Below, piece after piece: positions 17,353 through 26,817 of a stretch of 64,000 bases of DNA. The notes beneath the pieces are model-generated. The model was not told the DNA's origin, made no database searches, and was given only the letters and a program-made list of their open reading frames with translations. Each line of letters opens with the position of its first letter. Positions within the stretch are counted from its first letter, which is position 1. The translations under genes were made by a program, and so were the position numbers. The stretch is from contig JARGNZ010000004.1 in the NCBI GenBank assembly GCA_029209985.1, positions 62,001 through 126,000 of the forward strand. Reading direction: 5' to 3'. The DNA comes from Parvibaculaceae bacterium (GTDB lineage Bacteria; Pseudomonadota; Alphaproteobacteria; Parvibaculales; Parvibaculaceae).

Positions 17353-18873
17353 TTGCCGTTTCCCCTTTTTCTTTCGGGATGATTGGGCGAGGGCCACACC
17401 TAACATTGCTGCAAAGGTGACAGAGACAGCCGGTATTTGTAGGCTGAAATCTACAAGGCTATGCAGGCCCACAAGGATTGCAGCAGAGAAGCCAATGATC
17501 GGATAAAGTTTTCCAGAGCGACGTTCACCAATACCGCGAAATGCAGATCCAACAAAAAGTGCAATGGCTGTGAAATACAGAAGGGCCGCTGGAATGCCCA
17601 ACTCTAGCAACAGCTCTAAGTAGGTATTGTGGGCCTTGTCCCATAAAAAGGGCATCGAGATGGTGGTGTCTCGGTAATACTGAAATATGTCCTCAAAGCC
17701 CCCTAAGCCAACCCCCAGAAGTGGATTGTCGAGAATGATTTTCGAGATAATCAGATAAGCATCCCATCTGGTGGGGCCGGCATCTGTGTGAACGATCGCT
17801 TCAACGCGGGTACTCAACTGCCCGGCGCTGAGGGCAAATAGAAGTGCTGCTGCCCCTAAAACGCTGAAGAGGGCAATCCAGTTGGTTTTTTGTTTTCCGT
17901 TTCTTTTGTGCTGAAACATAAACAGAATGAGCACGCTCAAGCCCACCATGCCAGCTAAGGTCCCCCCGCGCGAGGCGGTGAGCGCAAGGGCGGTGAGCAC
18001 CAGAAGGACACCGATGAGGGACCAGAGTTGGTGCTGGAATAGAAATTCGAGAAGAGCTGTGAGCTTGATGGAAAAGGCTTGGGAGGCGCGCGTGATTGGT
18101 TTGATCTTTTGGCAGATGTACCCGACGGACATCAGAAGGATGAGGCCCGCATAGGTCGCATATGAGTTTCTGTTTACAAAAGTGCTGGAGAGGGACTCTT
18201 TATACGCCCACTTTTCGTACATCAAGATGGTGCCGTTGCCGCTGAAATACACGAGTATGCCGTAAAGCGCATAAAAGGCCCCCGCCACCACAAGCGTTTT
18301 TAGAATGATGTCGGCGGTTCTTTGGCGTCCAGCTAACAACAAGCCGATCCAACCCATGGCCCAATATGTCAAGATGTGCATCAGGCCGCGCAAGGTGCCG
18401 TCAGGGTTGATACTGACCCGGCTCCGGCTCTCTAAAGGAAGCGCAAGGGTTTCCGCAGTGAATCGCCAGATTGGGTGATGAAGGGTTTGCGGGGTCCATG
18501 TGCTCCATTGAAATAAAACCCACAGGCAGACAACGCCAAATAGGGCGAAGGGCACTTTGTACCGGTAAAGTTGGGCACGTGCGCGTGCTCTGAGGGCTGG
18601 ATAGGCAAGGCTTGTGAGAAGAATGAGACCGGCCCCGAGAGCGAGTAACGCCTCTGAAAAGGGGCGGTTGCTGGCTAAGGGCAAGGGGGCGAAACACAAA
18701 AGCGCTAAGTAGGGAAACAAAACCAGCTTAAACGGGACGGTCGAGGTGCGGGGGTCTTTGGGCTGGGCAGAGTAGCGCATTTTTGTGTCGTTCATTTCTA
18801 CGATGCCTGAGCAGGGATCGGGTGGGCTCTTCTTTGAAGGGGCCATCTTACCGAGTGGGGGGCATGTCGGCAA
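17317..18873 (-). CDS. O-antigen ligase / Wzy-type polymerase
   Basis: This 518-residue polytopic membrane protein fits the O-antigen ligase/polymerase superfamily, which joins lipid-linked sugar units or transfers them to an acceptor. About 11-12 hydrophobic segments are visible (for example LVLFPYLALLCFAPLPLA and LIGVLLVLTALALTASRGG). The large periplasmic loop before the last helices carries LLGVGLGGFEDIF and KAHNTYLELLLELGIPAALL, the common end-loop motif with its conserved His. In a locus with a Wzc-type kinase and Wza-type exporter the Wzy polymerase role is most likely. Other in-frame ATGs at 18846 and 18795 make the start uncertain. The 3' end overlaps the neighbouring convergent gene by 36 bases. 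Confidence 0.85.
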   Translation of the reverse strand: MPTCPPLGKMAPSKKSPPDPCSGIVEMNDTKMRYSAQPKDPRTSTVPFKLVLFPYLALLCFAPLPLASNRPFSEALLALGAGLILLTSLAYPALRARARAQLYRYKVPFALFGVVCLWVLFQWSTWTPQTLHHPIWRFTAETLALPLESRSRVSINPDGTLRGLMHILTYWAMGWIGLLLAGRQRTADIILKTLVVAGAFYALYGILVYFSGNGTILMYEKWAYKESLSSTFVNRNSYATYAGLILLMSVGYICQKIKPITRASQAFSIKLTALLEFLFQHQLWSLIGVLLVLTALALTASRGGTLAGMVGLSVLILFMFQHKRNGKQKTNWIALFSVLGAAALLFALSAGQLSTRVEAIVHTDAGPTRWDAYLIISKIILDNPLLGVGLGGFEDIFQYYRDTTISMPFLWDKAHNTYLELLLELGIPAALLYFTAIALFVGSAFRGIGERRSGKLYPIIGFSAAILVGLHSLVDFSLQIPAVSVTFAAMLGVALAQSSRKKKGKRQSKVSLVEQSLR

Positions 18874-19018
18874 ATCACCATTGCCCCGGGATGCGGAATA
18901 TCAGCGTCGCTGCTGGGCAGAGGGGCGGAAAATAGAAGAACCAAATTTGACTAGACGGGGCTAGAGCTGGTTGTGGTAAGGTGCACGCTTAGCTGACATA
19001 AATGATAATAGTGCGAGA

Positions 19019-20158
19019 TTGCAGGTGCAAGCGAAGAACGAGACCCAGCTGACAGCAGGGCAGGCGAGTAAAACAAGCCGGGTGGCGTTGATTACCGGGA
19101 TTACGGGGCAAGATGGCGGCTATTTGGCTGAGCTTTTGCTGCGTAAGGGCTACCGTGTTCATGGGTTTGCTCGTGAAGCAACCGTGCCTCTGCGTCTGCA
19201 ACATGCGGGCTTGGCTGATGACCCGCGCTTGACGATTACGTCACTGGATATGCGCGATGATAGGGGGCTTGAAGAGCTTCTTGCGGACTGCCAGCCGGAT
19301 GAGATTTACAATCTGGCGGCGCAATCTCATATTCATACGAGTTTTGAACGTCCAGATGAAACGTCCGATATCAATGCGACTGCAACGATGCGGTTGTTGA
19401 AATTGGTGGTGCGCTTGGGATTGGTCGAGAAAAGCCGGATTTATCAGGCCTCGACTTCTGAAATTTTTGGGGACAGCCAGTTGCCGCGCTTCGATGAAAC
19501 GGCTCCCTTTCATCCGATGAGCCCTTATGCGGTATCCAAATTGGCGGCTTTTGAAGCGGCGATGAATTACCGTGAAGCGTATAATGTGCATGTTTCCAAC
19601 GGGATTTTGTTTAATCATGAAAGCCCTTATCGCGGAGAAAACTTTGTCACCCGCAAGATTACGCAGTCGGTGGCGCAGTTGGCTTGCGATACGAAAGGGG
19701 CTTGGTCGCCTTTGCATTTAGGCAATCTGGATGCGAGCAGGGATTGGGGCCATGCGCGTGATTATGTGGACGCGATGTGGCGGATGTTGCAGCAGGACAC
19801 GCCGGGGGACTACGTCATCGCAACGGGCAGTGTTCATTCTGTGCGGCAGTTGGTCGAAGCTGCGTTTGGCCATATCGACCGAACATTGGTTTGGGATGGG
19901 GCGGGTGTGTCGGAGACTGGCCGTGATGCAGAAACGGGCGAGCTGCTTGTCTGTGTTGACCCGCAATTTTTCCGGCCAACAGAAATTTTATGCCCGTGCG
20001 GTGATGCGCGTAAAGCGCAAGACGTTTTGGGGTGGTCTTCGACGACTCGGTTTGATGAATTGGTTTCTGATATGGTTCGAGGAGACATTGCGTTGTTACA
20101 GCAAGCCTCCTCGAAAAATCATTCAGTCTCTGCTTCTTTGCTCTCTGCTGAGGGCTAA
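19019..20158 (+). CDS. gmd: GDP-mannose 4,6-dehydratase
   Basis: Gmd turns GDP-mannose into GDP-4-keto-6-deoxymannose, the precursor of GDP-fucose, rhamnose or perosamine. The protein has the dinucleotide site TGITGQDGGYLAELLL, the family stretch EIYNLAAQSHIHTSFERP, ASTSEIFG with catalytic YAVSK, and ILFNHESPYRGENFVTRKIT, all hallmarks of Gmd. No ATG lies before the conserved start; TTG 19019 and GTG 19025 are candidates, giving about 378 residues, and GTG 19082 opens directly on the fold. The next enzyme (fcl, rmd or per) is not in the window. It faces ugd with a 13-base gap. Confidence 0.9.
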   Translation: MQVQAKNETQLTAGQASKTSRVALITGITGQDGGYLAELLLRKGYRVHGFAREATVPLRLQHAGLADDPRLTITSLDMRDDRGLEELLADCQPDEIYNLAAQSHIHTSFERPDETSDINATATMRLLKLVVRLGLVEKSRIYQASTSEIFGDSQLPRFDETAPFHPMSPYAVSKLAAFEAAMNYREAYNVHVSNGILFNHESPYRGENFVTRKITQSVAQLACDTKGAWSPLHLGNLDASRDWGHARDYVDAMWRMLQQDTPGDYVIATGSVHSVRQLVEAAFGHIDRTLVWDGAGVSETGRDAETGELLVCVDPQFFRPTEILCPCGDARKAQDVLGWSSTTRFDELVSDMVRGDIALLQQASSKNHSVSASLLSAEG

Positions 20159-20171
20159 GGACGCAGGGGCT

Positions 20172-21479
20172 TTAGACGGCCGGGCGTCCAATTGAGTGGT
20201 AGGCAATGCCCGCATCTTGCATTTCGCGCACCGCATAAATGTTACGCAAATCAATAATGAGGGGGCGGGCGAGCATCTCTTTGATTTGGCTTAAATCGAG
20301 TGCTCTAAACTCGTTCCATTCGGTCAAAATTACCAAGGCTTCCGCATCGCGTAAGGTGTCTTGCGCATTGGTTTCCCAATGAACATCTGGCAAGAGAGGT
20401 TTGGCTTCTTCCATGCCTTCGGGGTCGTAGGCGTGGACTAAAGCGCCTGCCTTTTGCAATGCCGGGATGATGTCCAAGCTTGGCGCGTCGCGCATGTCGT
20501 CGGTGTTGGGCTTGAAGGTAACGCCGAGAATGGCGAGCTTTTTGCCTTTTACATCACCAATTGCATCAAGCACCTTTTGGGCCATTTGTATTTTACGGTT
20601 GTTGTTTGTTTCAACCGTGGCTTTGACAATGTTCATGGGCGAGCTGAAATCTTCGGCTGTTTTCAACAAGGCCAATGTGTCTTTGGGAAAACACGAGCCG
20701 CCGTAGCCGGGGCCAGCATGCAGGAACTTAGACCCGATGCGCCCATCTAGACCAATACCTTTGGCAACTTGTTGAACATCGGCCCCAACGGATTCACATA
20801 AGTCTGCGATTTCGTTGATGAAGGTGATTTTTGTCGCCAAGAATGCGTTAGCGGCATATTTGGTCAATTCAGATGTGCGCCGCTGTGTGCAGAGCATGGG
20901 TGTTTCATTGAGGTTGAGGGGGCGGTAAAGCTGGCGTAGTACATCAAGGGCACGCTCGGTTTCAGCACCCACGACGACGCGGTCAGGGCGTTTGAAATCC
21001 TCAATCGCGGAGCCTTCGCGCAGAAACTCTGGATTTGACGCGACATCAAAGTCAGCATCTGGACGGCGATTGCGGATTAGTTCTTCGATTTTGTCGCCCG
21101 TGCCGACTGGCACTGTCGATTTGGTGACAATGACGGTGTAATCCTCAAGTAGATCTGCAATTTCTTCGGAAGCAGCATACACATAGCTTAGGTCTGCATG
21201 GCCATCGCCGCGCCTGCTTGGGGTGCCGACGGCAATAAAGATCGCTTGAGCGCCCTTCATGCCTTCTGCCAAATCTGTCGTGAAGCTGAGGCGTCCCGCA
21301 AATCGATTGCCATTTACCAGGACATCAAGGCCGGGCTCGTAGATGGGGATTTCCCCTTTTTTGAGCCGTTCAATTTTTGAAGCGTCCTTATCAATACAGA
21401 CAACCTCGTGGCCAAAATCGGCAAAACAAGCCCCCGATACCAACCCAACATACCCTGTACCAATCATGGCGATGCGCAT
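20172..21479 (-). CDS. ugd: UDP-glucose 6-dehydrogenase
   Basis: Ugd oxidises UDP-glucose to UDP-glucuronate with two NAD. The 435 residues show the N-terminal GTGYVGLVSGACFADFG NAD site, the central helix region, and the active-site GPGYGGSCFPKDTLAL with the catalytic Cys, followed by the C-terminal ILGVTFKPNTDDMRDAPS. It is on the same strand as galU (53 bases upstream), which supplies UDP-glucose, so the pair forms a two-step route; the 4-epimerase at 6176-7231 can take the product to UDP-galacturonate. Length and motifs are those of the TuaD/RkpK type. Confidence 0.95.
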   Translation of the reverse strand: MRIAMIGTGYVGLVSGACFADFGHEVVCIDKDASKIERLKKGEIPIYEPGLDVLVNGNRFAGRLSFTTDLAEGMKGAQAIFIAVGTPSRRGDGHADLSYVYAASEEIADLLEDYTVIVTKSTVPVGTGDKIEELIRNRRPDADFDVASNPEFLREGSAIEDFKRPDRVVVGAETERALDVLRQLYRPLNLNETPMLCTQRRTSELTKYAANAFLATKITFINEIADLCESVGADVQQVAKGIGLDGRIGSKFLHAGPGYGGSCFPKDTLALLKTAEDFSSPMNIVKATVETNNNRKIQMAQKVLDAIGDVKGKKLAILGVTFKPNTDDMRDAPSLDIIPALQKAGALVHAYDPEGMEEAKPLLPDVHWETNAQDTLRDAEALVILTEWNEFRALDLSQIKEMLARPLIIDLRNIYAVREMQDAGIAYHSIGRPAV

Positions 21480-21532
21480 AAAATCTTCCTGTCTTCGCAG
21501 TTAGTCCGCACGGCATTTCGTACGGTGTGGTC

Positions 21533-22405
21533 TTAATATTTGGCCAGAATTTCTGTGAGGCCGGGCCGAATATCCTCTCTTGCCATTCCGTAGGCAATGT
21601 TAGCCTCCAAAAAGCCTATTTTGTCGCCACAGTCAAAGCGTTTTCCTTCAAAGCTGAAGCCGTGGAAGGGCTGAGTGCCTAAAAGGGTCGCCATTGCGTC
21701 TGTGAGCTGGATTTCGTTGCCGCTGCCGCGCTTTCCTTCTGTGAGGGGCGCAAAGACTTCTGGCTGCAATATGTAACGACCAATGATGGCCAAATTAGAC
21801 GGGGCTTTACTTGGGTCTGGCTTTTCAACAAGGCCTTTGATCCGGGTGAGGGCGCCTTTGGTCTCGCCGGGGTTGAGCACACCGTACCGATTTGTATGTT
21901 CGTGGGGGACTTCCTCAACAGCGACGAGATTGCCGCCGGTTTCGTTGTAGGCTTGCACCATTTGCGCGAGGCAACCTTTTTCACCCAGGACCATGTCATC
22001 GGGCAATACCACGGCGAAAGGTTCGTCACCGACAATTTTATGGGCGCACCAAACAGCATGTCCTAGGCCCAACGGCTCTTGCTGGCGCACGAACATCATT
22101 TGACCGGGTTGCGGCATTGATTTGTTGAGAAGGCTTAGCTCTTTGTTTTTGTCCCGAGCATCTAGGGTCACTTCCAATTCGAAGGCTTTGTCGAAATGGT
22201 CTTCGATGGCGCCCTTTCCGCGCCCGGTGATGAAAATGAAGCGATCAATGCCAGCTTCGAGGGCTTCTTCTACCGCATATTGAATGAGGGGCTTGTCCAC
22301 CACTGGGAGCAATTCCTTGGGCACCATTTTTGTTGCCGGAAGGAAGCGTGTGCCAAGACCGGCAACAGGAAATACAACAGTTCGGATTGGTTTATGCGTG
22401 CTCAT
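21533..22405 (-). CDS. galU: UTP-glucose-1-phosphate uridylyltransferase
   Basis: GalU makes UDP-glucose from UTP and glucose 1-phosphate. The 290-residue protein begins with the nucleotidyltransferase motif PVAGLGTRFLPATKMVPKEL (residues 13-32) and keeps the family segments YAVEEALEAGI, FAVVLPDDMV and VEKPDPSKAPSNLAIIGRY. It lies upstream of ugd on the same strand and downstream of the WcaJ-like gene, consistent with a galU-ugd unit for exopolysaccharide precursors. Confidence 0.95.
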   Translation of the reverse strand: MSTHKPIRTVVFPVAGLGTRFLPATKMVPKELLPVVDKPLIQYAVEEALEAGIDRFIFITGRGKGAIEDHFDKAFELEVTLDARDKNKELSLLNKSMPQPGQMMFVRQQEPLGLGHAVWCAHKIVGDEPFAVVLPDDMVLGEKGCLAQMVQAYNETGGNLVAVEEVPHEHTNRYGVLNPGETKGALTRIKGLVEKPDPSKAPSNLAIIGRYILQPEVFAPLTEGKRGSGNEIQLTDAMATLLGTQPFHGFSFEGKRFDCGDKIGFLEANIAYGMAREDIRPGLTEILAKY

Positions 22406-22582
22406 ATATGTTGTCTATCTTTGATTGAATTGCCGATGGTAGCGGTGAACGGTAGATGATTCTGAATGAGGTTCGATGACATTGGTGCCATCCCTGTGCC
22501 AGCCTAAGGTTAAACCCTAAATAAATTGGTAGCGCAGTCCGTTTCCTGCGGGGATGTCCCATTTCATGACTATGGTGTTTCG

Positions 22583-24046
22583 TTAATATGCGTTGGGATG
22601 CACGAGACCTTTGAAGGGGGTTAGCGCGATGATCTTTAAGTCTAACCAAATTGACCAGTGCTCAATATAGAATAAGTCATGTTGTATGCGCTTTTCCATC
22701 AGTCTGGGGTCGGTGGTTTCGCCGCGATATCCATTGATTTGTGCCCAACCGGTAATGCCGGGCTTTACTTTATGGCGCTGGGCATAGTGTTTGATCAGCT
22801 CCGCATATTCTTCGTTGTGGGCAAGGGCATGGGGACGCGGGCCGACAAGCGACATTTCACCTAGGGCCACATTAATCAGCTGAGGCAGTTCGTCTAAACT
22901 GGTTCGGCGCAACCAGAAACCAATTTTGGTGACCCGTTGATCGCTTTTGGTCGCTTGTTTTACGGTGGCGCCATCTTCTTGAACTGTCATGGAGCGGAAT
23001 TTGTAAATCTTGATGATTTCATGATTGAAGCCGTGGCGTTGTTGTTTGAAAAAGACAGGCCCCGGGCTATTGAGTTTAATAGCAAGAGCAATAAAGCCAA
23101 ACAGCGGCCATGCGAGCGCCAAAAATGTCACCGCCAGAATTCTATCTTCTAAAGCCTTGGCCACACGTGCCCAATTGCTGATGGGAGGGGTGTGAATGAT
23201 TTGAGTGTGGACGCCCCCAAGGACCTCCATCGTATTATTCAAAAAGGAATAGCCAATCTCGTCAGGGCTTAGCTTTACATTAATGGGCAGCACGGCAAGA
23301 CGTTCAGCGATTGAGAGAATGCGCGTTTTGGCTGCATGGGGAAGGGCAATGATGATGTCATCAACGCGTTGGTTTTGCGCCAGTTGAATGAGGTCTTCTA
23401 AATCACCGTTCACGGGGAGCACGAGGTCATTCTCTCGCCCGTTTTCAGCTCTGGTATCGAAAACACCGACAACGTGTAAATAAGGATCGCGGGCACTGGC
23501 ATGGTCAATGAAGGATTTGCCAATACTACCTGCCCCGACAACAGCGATGTTGCGTCGCAAGTGGCCTGCAGAGGACAGTTTGCGCAATGCCCACGCATAG
23601 GCCAAATGACCCATGCCCAAAGAGGCTGCGGAAAAGAAAAACCAGGTGATGGCCCAGCCGCGTGAGTAGGTGCCTGCTGACTTGACCAGAAACGCGATGG
23701 CGATGAGGCCGAGAAATGTGAGGGCCCATGTTGATAGAACTTTGCCAAAGTTTCTGGACCATTCGAGCAGTGCGCTGAGGGTATGGATGCCTCGATAGCG
23801 CATGACAAGCACTGTAAGGCTGGCACCAAGGGCGGCTCCGGTGAGGGTGAGGGTCCAGTTTCCCGTTGTACTGAAGAGGGGGAAATACAAAATATGGGCG
23901 AGGATGCCGCTGGCCAATATGAGGATGCCGTCGCTGATGGACGTTAAATCACCAAATAATTGTCGAGAAAGGCTTGATCGTTTTTGACGGTTGGCTTTGA
24001 GGGCGCTCATAGTGCTCACACTTATCGACGAGGCTTTTGATAACAT
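22583..24046 (-). CDS. Undecaprenyl-phosphate glucose phosphotransferase (WcaJ-like)
   Basis: This enzyme starts lipid-linked repeat-unit assembly by moving hexose 1-phosphate (glucose in WcaJ) onto undecaprenyl phosphate at the inner membrane. The 487 residues have four to five N-terminal membrane helices, a Rossmann-like middle (NIAVVGAGSIGKSFIDHA near 168), one more hydrophobic segment (AVTFLALAWPLFGFIALAIK near 298) and the bacterial sugar transferase domain. Catalytic-domain motifs are intact: SLDELPQL, GEMSLVGPRPHAL and KPGITGWAQINGYRGET, the last typical of glucose transferases. Another in-frame ATG at 24010 is possible as the start. A second initiating transferase is encoded at 26818-28407. 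Confidence 0.9.
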   Translation of the reverse strand: MLSKASSISVSTMSALKANRQKRSSLSRQLFGDLTSISDGILILASGILAHILYFPLFSTTGNWTLTLTGAALGASLTVLVMRYRGIHTLSALLEWSRNFGKVLSTWALTFLGLIAIAFLVKSAGTYSRGWAITWFFFSAASLGMGHLAYAWALRKLSSAGHLRRNIAVVGAGSIGKSFIDHASARDPYLHVVGVFDTRAENGRENDLVLPVNGDLEDLIQLAQNQRVDDIIIALPHAAKTRILSIAERLAVLPINVKLSPDEIGYSFLNNTMEVLGGVHTQIIHTPPISNWARVAKALEDRILAVTFLALAWPLFGFIALAIKLNSPGPVFFKQQRHGFNHEIIKIYKFRSMTVQEDGATVKQATKSDQRVTKIGFWLRRTSLDELPQLINVALGEMSLVGPRPHALAHNEEYAELIKHYAQRHKVKPGITGWAQINGYRGETTDPRLMEKRIQHDLFYIEHWSIWLDLKIIALTPFKGLVHPNAY

Positions 24047-24332
24047 CTCATTTCCTAGCTGAATGTAGGAGCTTTGAGTTCTGCAACCTTAGGTAAGAAC
24101 GGATGCATAATATATACTCAATATGTATACCTAATTATACGAACAGCATTGGTAAAATATGAATTTTCCATAAAATAATCAACTGTTTAATGCGTAGCAT
24201 CACTCTCTGTCTTCACATAGGGGAGTTTAGCTTAGCAGGGCTTGGCAAAACGTGAAGATGGGGCGATAAGAGTAGAGCTTTCAGATTTGATTTTGGTAGA
24301 CCGCCGATGAGTGGGCGTGGAAAGACATAGTG

Positions 24333-25790
24333 ATGATTGAAACGTTAGATGCGATTCGAGGCGCCAAGGTTTTGTGTGTGGGCGACTTGATGCTGGACTC
24401 ATTCGTCTATGGCAAAGTGGAGCGGGTGTCGCCTGAAAGCCCTGTGCCTGTGATGTTGGGGGACAGAGAAAGCCGGATGTTGGGCGGCGTCGGTAATGTT
24501 GTGCGCAATGTGAGTTCGTTGGGCGGGCATACTGTTTTAGTTTCTGTGGTGGGTGACGATGAGGGAGCGCGCCAAGTGCAGGCTCTTGTTGAGCAAACGG
24601 CCGATGTCACAGCTTGTCTATTCAAAGACTCTACGCGTCCAACTACGGCTAAAACAAGATATGTCGCTGGGGGGCAACAATTGTTGCGCGTGGATTATGA
24701 AGTTGCCATGCCGGTTTCTGTTGAGCTGGAAGACCAGTTGATCCAAGCGGTGCGCGATCGGTTGCCGGATGTGGGTGCGCTGATTTTGTCGGATTATGCC
24801 AAGGGCGTGTTAAGCCAGCGGGTGATCAAGGAGTGTATTCACCTTGCACGGGCGCAGGGTTGTCCTGTTGTGGTTGACCCGAAATCGCGCGACTTCTCCC
24901 GCTATGCGGGGGCCACTCTCATTAAACCCAATACAAAAGAGATGGAGCTTGCGGCCGGGCAATCGTGCCAGGGGGATGAGGCGCTTGTTCAGGCAGCTCA
25001 GAAGCTGATCGAAGAGGGCGACTTGGACGCGTTGTTGGTCACGCGCTCAGAAAAAGGAATGTCTTTGGTGCTGCGGGACGGCACGGCCCAACACCAACGT
25101 ACAGCTGCGCGAGAAGTGTATGACGTGTCAGGTGCGGGGGATACGGTGAATGCGGCCCTTGGTCTTGCGCTGGCGGCGGGTGTTGAATTGTCCGTTGCCA
25201 TGGCGTTGGCAAATGAAGCGGCGGGCATTGCGGTGAGTAAAACAGGGACGGCGACGGTGTCGAGTGAAGAGCTTTTGCGTGCCTTGTTGGTGAAGCATTC
25301 CCAAAGTGCTCATGCAGGCGCGGTTGCGTGGAGTGATGCACGGGGAGTGGTTGAAGATTGGCAAAGTCGTGGGTTGAGCGTTGGCTTTACAAATGGATGT
25401 TTTGATATTCTGCATCCGGGCCATATTCATCTTTTGCGTTCGGTGCGCGCGCAATGCGACCGGCTGGTTGTGGGCATTAATTCTGACGCGAGTGTTGCGC
25501 GGCTTAAAGGTCCTTCGCGGCCCATTAATGAAGAGGCGTTTCGTGCAGAAATGCTGGCGGCCTTGGTGGATGTCGATCTTGTTGTTGTGTTTGAAGAAGA
25601 CACGCCCTTGGAAGTGATACAAACTTTGCAGCCTGATGTGCTCGCCAAGGGGGGTGATTATACGGTCGATACCGTTGTTGGAGCACAAGAAGTGCAGGAC
25701 CGTGGTGGGAAAGTTATTCTTATTGATTTGGTGGAAGGTCATTCCACAACGCGGCGTCTTGAAGTGATGCGCAAAGGAGAAGTTTCGTGA
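24333..25790 (+). CDS. hldE: Bifunctional heptose 7-phosphate kinase / heptose 1-phosphate adenylyltransferase
   Basis: HldE phosphorylates D-glycero-D-manno-heptose 7-phosphate at C1 and later adenylylates heptose 1-phosphate for LPS core synthesis. The 485 residues show the two-domain order of E. coli HldE: a ribokinase-like kinase (GGVGNVVRNVSSLGG near 50, anion hole DVSGAGDTVNAALGLAL near 264) and a nucleotidyltransferase (TNGCFDILHPGHIHLLR near 352, with the HxGH motif). The ATG at 24333 directly follows an in-frame GTG (24330); the ATG is preferred. Its last four bases overlap the hldD start (GTGA), so the two are coupled. Confidence 0.95.
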   Translation: MIETLDAIRGAKVLCVGDLMLDSFVYGKVERVSPESPVPVMLGDRESRMLGGVGNVVRNVSSLGGHTVLVSVVGDDEGARQVQALVEQTADVTACLFKDSTRPTTAKTRYVAGGQQLLRVDYEVAMPVSVELEDQLIQAVRDRLPDVGALILSDYAKGVLSQRVIKECIHLARAQGCPVVVDPKSRDFSRYAGATLIKPNTKEMELAAGQSCQGDEALVQAAQKLIEEGDLDALLVTRSEKGMSLVLRDGTAQHQRTAAREVYDVSGAGDTVNAALGLALAAGVELSVAMALANEAAGIAVSKTGTATVSSEELLRALLVKHSQSAHAGAVAWSDARGVVEDWQSRGLSVGFTNGCFDILHPGHIHLLRSVRAQCDRLVVGINSDASVARLKGPSRPINEEAFRAEMLAALVDVDLVVVFEEDTPLEVIQTLQPDVLAKGGDYTVDTVVGAQEVQDRGGKVILIDLVEGHSTTRRLEVMRKGEVS

Positions 25791-26773
25791 TTGTTGTCAC
25801 CGGTGCAGCTGGGTTTATTGGTTCTTGTGTGTTGGCGGAGCTTGAAGCGCGTGGCTATGACGACTTAGTGGTCGTGGATTTTTTCTCAACGGATGACCGT
25901 TGGAAAAATATTGCTAAACGGCGCATTGAGGCGGTTGTTCACCCTTTCGAGCTGCTGGAGTTTCTGAACAAGAATGTTGAGAAGGTCGATGCCATCATTC
26001 ATATGGGGGCCATTTCTGCGACAACTGAGTTGGATATTGATCGTCTGATTCAGCAAAATGTTTCTTACACAAATGATTTATGGGACTGGTGCACTACCCA
26101 TAAGAAACGGATCATCTACGCCTCTTCTGCGGCGACTTATGGGGACGGAGATGCGGGTTTTGAGGATGATTGGTCTTCTGCTGCCCTTGCGAAACTTCAA
26201 CCACTGAATGCGTATGGATGGTCTAAGCACGTTGTGGACCGTCGCTTTGTGCATCATGTTGAAAGTGGACGGCCAGCTCCTGCGCAGTGGGTGGGCTTAA
26301 AGTTTTTTAATGTCTTTGGGCCAAATGAATATCATAAAGATGACATGCGATCGGTGATCGAAAAACTCTTTAGATCGGTGCAAAACGGTGAGCCTATCCG
26401 GCTTTTCAAGTCGTATAAAAAAGAGTTTCCCGATGGGGGGCAGCAACGGGACTTTGTGTACGTAAAGGATTGCGTGAACGTGATCTTGTGGTTGTTGGAA
26501 AATGACCGGGTGAATGGGCTGTATAATGTTGGCACTGGCCAATCGCGCTCATTCATCGATTTGGTCACATCATTGGGTGCAGCACTCGATAAAACCCTGA
26601 CGCCAGAGTTTATTGATATGCCTGACGGGCTTAAAGAGCGGTACCAATATTACACCAAGGCTGATATGGCGCAGTTGCGTGCGGCCGGGTGTGATGTTGA
26701 GTTTATGTCTTTGGAAGAAGCGGTTGATGACTACGTGCGTCATCACCTTGCCTCTCCCGATCCCTACCTTTGA
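25787..26773 (+). CDS. hldD: ADP-glyceromanno-heptose 6-epimerase
   Basis: HldD converts ADP-D-glycero- to ADP-L-glycero-manno-heptose, the donor used for the LPS inner core. The 328 residues carry TGAAGFIGSCVLAELEARG at the N-terminus, the family signature FNVFGPNEYHKDDMRSV near 178, and the catalytic YGWSK (near 143). The start is GTG at 25787, overlapping the hldE stop by four bases. Together with hldE and the phosphatase gene gmhB, three of the four heptose enzymes are in this window; gmhA is not. Confidence 0.95.
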   Translation: MIVVTGAAGFIGSCVLAELEARGYDDLVVVDFFSTDDRWKNIAKRRIEAVVHPFELLEFLNKNVEKVDAIIHMGAISATTELDIDRLIQQNVSYTNDLWDWCTTHKKRIIYASSAATYGDGDAGFEDDWSSAALAKLQPLNAYGWSKHVVDRRFVHHVESGRPAPAQWVGLKFFNVFGPNEYHKDDMRSVIEKLFRSVQNGEPIRLFKSYKKEFPDGGQQRDFVYVKDCVNVILWLLENDRVNGLYNVGTGQSRSFIDLVTSLGAALDKTLTPEFIDMPDGLKERYQYYTKADMAQLRAAGCDVEFMSLEEAVDDYVRHHLASPDPYL

Positions 26774-26817
26774 TTGTTGCTGGTCCCGTTTTGGCCAGGC
26801 TTATGGCGACGACGGGC